Source of the DNA: Emticicia oligotrophica DSM 17448
Lineage (GTDB): Bacteria; Bacteroidota; Bacteroidia; Cytophagales; Spirosomataceae
Length of the DNA: 64,000 nucleotides
Reading direction: 5' to 3'
Assembly (NCBI RefSeq): GCF_000263195.1
Contig: NC_018748.1
Location: 682,001-746,000 of the forward strand
Below, piece after piece: positions 63,210 through 64,000 of the stretch (positions are counted from its first letter, which is position 1; each line of letters starts with the position of its first letter). The notes under the pieces are model-generated. The model saw only the letters and a list, made by a program, of their open reading frames with translations. It did not search any database and was not told where the DNA came from. Made by a program: the position numbers and the translations under genes.

Positions 63210-64000
63210 TTATTCCCTTAATTTATCCTTACGAGTTACTTTATACAATCTTCTTTGTTCGTTGGTCATAATCAAATCGGTATCGTTTACATAGGCAATA
63301 GCCTCCATCTGATTTCGCCCTATTTTAATGCATGATTTAGGCTTTGAAAAGTCAATTTTTCCAGCATTTACTTCAAAAATATAAATTTTCCCATAAGATA
63401 AAAGGGCAAATTCTTTTCCATTTGGACTAATATCTGCCGATGTGACGGGGCTTTTTAAAAAGATACTTTGTTCTGGTAATAGTACATAATTTCCAGCTTG
63501 GTCTGGGATACTGTATAATTGAGTTTGGTGTTTTTGTGTCCAATCTTTAGAAAACAAATACAATCTTCCTTCATACCAGAAAAATGCTTCGCAATCAAAA
63601 ATTCGTTGACGTGCAGGAAAATGGTCTTGGTCGGCGTAATGAAAGGTTATTTTCTCTGTCTTTCCGTTTTTAAACTTATAAATCGTCAAGTCTTTTCTAT
63701 TTTGGTTATTATTACCAAAATCACCGATATAAATATTCCCTTTATTATCCTTGGCTAAATCTTCCCAGTCAATATTTTGCGAATCATTTACAAAAAGTGT
63801 ATCGAATACCCGTCCTTGCTCTCCTACCATATAAAGTTCAGTATTCCCACCACTATCATTGATAGTCCAATAATAATTTTCCTGCCATGCCTTGGCAATT
63901 CCAGAATTTTCATTGATACAGGTAGGCATTCGACCAGATTGTGTGATTGTATATTCTTTTTTAGCTCGTTGAAAACCACTTTTATTTACCTCTGAGTGGC
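63210..64000 (-). CDS. beta-propeller-like secreted protein, 5' end beyond window
   Basis: A Met lies at 63929, but the frame stays open to the right edge (23 more codons, including QRAKKEYTITQSGR), so the true start is probably outside. The 239+ residues hold repeated strand blocks such as YYWTINDSGGNTELYMV, GNIYIGDFGNNNQNRKDLTI and SADISPNGKEFALLSYGKIY, in the manner of a beta-propeller (SdiA-regulated or YncE-like). It probably is extracytoplasmic, though the signal peptide is not visible here. Confidence 0.65.
   Translation of the reverse strand, partial: HSEVNKSGFQRAKKEYTITQSGRMPTCINENSGIAKAWQENYYWTINDSGGNTELYMVGEQGRVFDTLFVNDSQNIDWEDLAKDNKGNIYIGDFGNNNQNRKDLTIYKFKNGKTEKITFHYADQDHFPARQRIFDCEAFFWYEGRLYLFSKDWTQKHQTQLYSIPDQAGNYVLLPEQSIFLKSPVTSADISPNGKEFALLSYGKIYIFEVNAGKIDFSKPKSCIKIGRNQMEAIAYVNDTDLIMTNEQRRLYKVTRKDKLRE

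Noticed and set aside
1-64000. tRNA, rRNA or riboswitch genes
   Set aside because: No cloverleaf-like segments, rRNA signatures or recognisable riboswitch cores were seen in the intergenic regions; short or unusual RNAs cannot be excluded by eye.

Overview
The window is a stretch of chromosome from a Bacteroidota, most likely a Cytophagales/Spirosomataceae-type bacterium. The base composition is AT-rich. There is a SusC/SusD pair plus a second TonB-dependent receptor, Bacteroidota-only families (DUF4494, DUF5690, GEVED and coat-hanger domains), a LytTR/YehU-type two-component pair, and repeated copies of the Bacteroidota -7 element TAnnTTTG. I saw no tRNA, rRNA, CRISPR array, prophage or integrative element.

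Layout. 1-3.2 kb: a DUF3500 lipoprotein cut by the left edge, and a LytTR response regulator with its histidine kinase. 3.4-9.5 kb: secreted hydrolases, a GEVED surface protein, and an acidic lipoprotein with a two-level calcium-binding repeat, divergent from a small Spy-like protein. 9.5-12.1 kb: lptB and recJ. 12.3-17.3 kb: a potassium module (short KdpD-like kinase, KdpE-like regulator, outer-membrane porin-like protein, Kup). 17.3-22.4 kb: envelope genes (MCE/MlaD lipid transport, cell-wall amidase, LptD). 22.5-24.7 kb: a PfkB kinase and a GNAT-like protein. 24.7-26.3 kb: a REP/BIME-like palindrome array beside a Y1 (IS200-like/RAYT-like) transposase. 26.4-29.3 kb: DUF1826-like protein, epimerase, DUF2200, secreted double NIPSNAP protein. 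29.3-33.9 kb: two paralogous AraC regulators around a cupin and a DUF4440 protein, then panC. 34.3-36.3 kb: LpxH-like phosphoesterase and a glycosyltransferase.

The most interesting part is 36.4-47.5 kb. On the minus strand, SusC and SusD are followed by a PhnZ-like HD-domain protein (all six di-iron ligands retained) overlapping by 4 nt a secreted alkaline-phosphatase-family protein. On the plus strand are a phosphonatase-like HAD enzyme (Schiff-base lysine retained) and an FAD oxidoreductase of the type linked with it, facing a DUF5690 MFS transporter. I read this as an aminophosphonate uptake and breakdown locus served by a SusCD porin. It has no PhnW, PhnY, C-P lyase or phosphonate ABC importer in the window. 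A second TonB receptor with a beta-helix lipoprotein and a glycerophosphodiester phosphodiesterase follows at 49-54.7 kb, so 36-55 kb may be a phosphorus-scavenging region.

54.9-64 kb: a large conserved protein of unknown function, an Ig-like-repeat secreted protein, an M20 peptidase, an ABC exporter pair, a ribosome hibernation factor, and a protein cut by the right edge. Many gene pairs are separated by perfect hairpin terminators. Several starts have been moved to internal methionines where a signal peptide or an upstream -7 element demands it.
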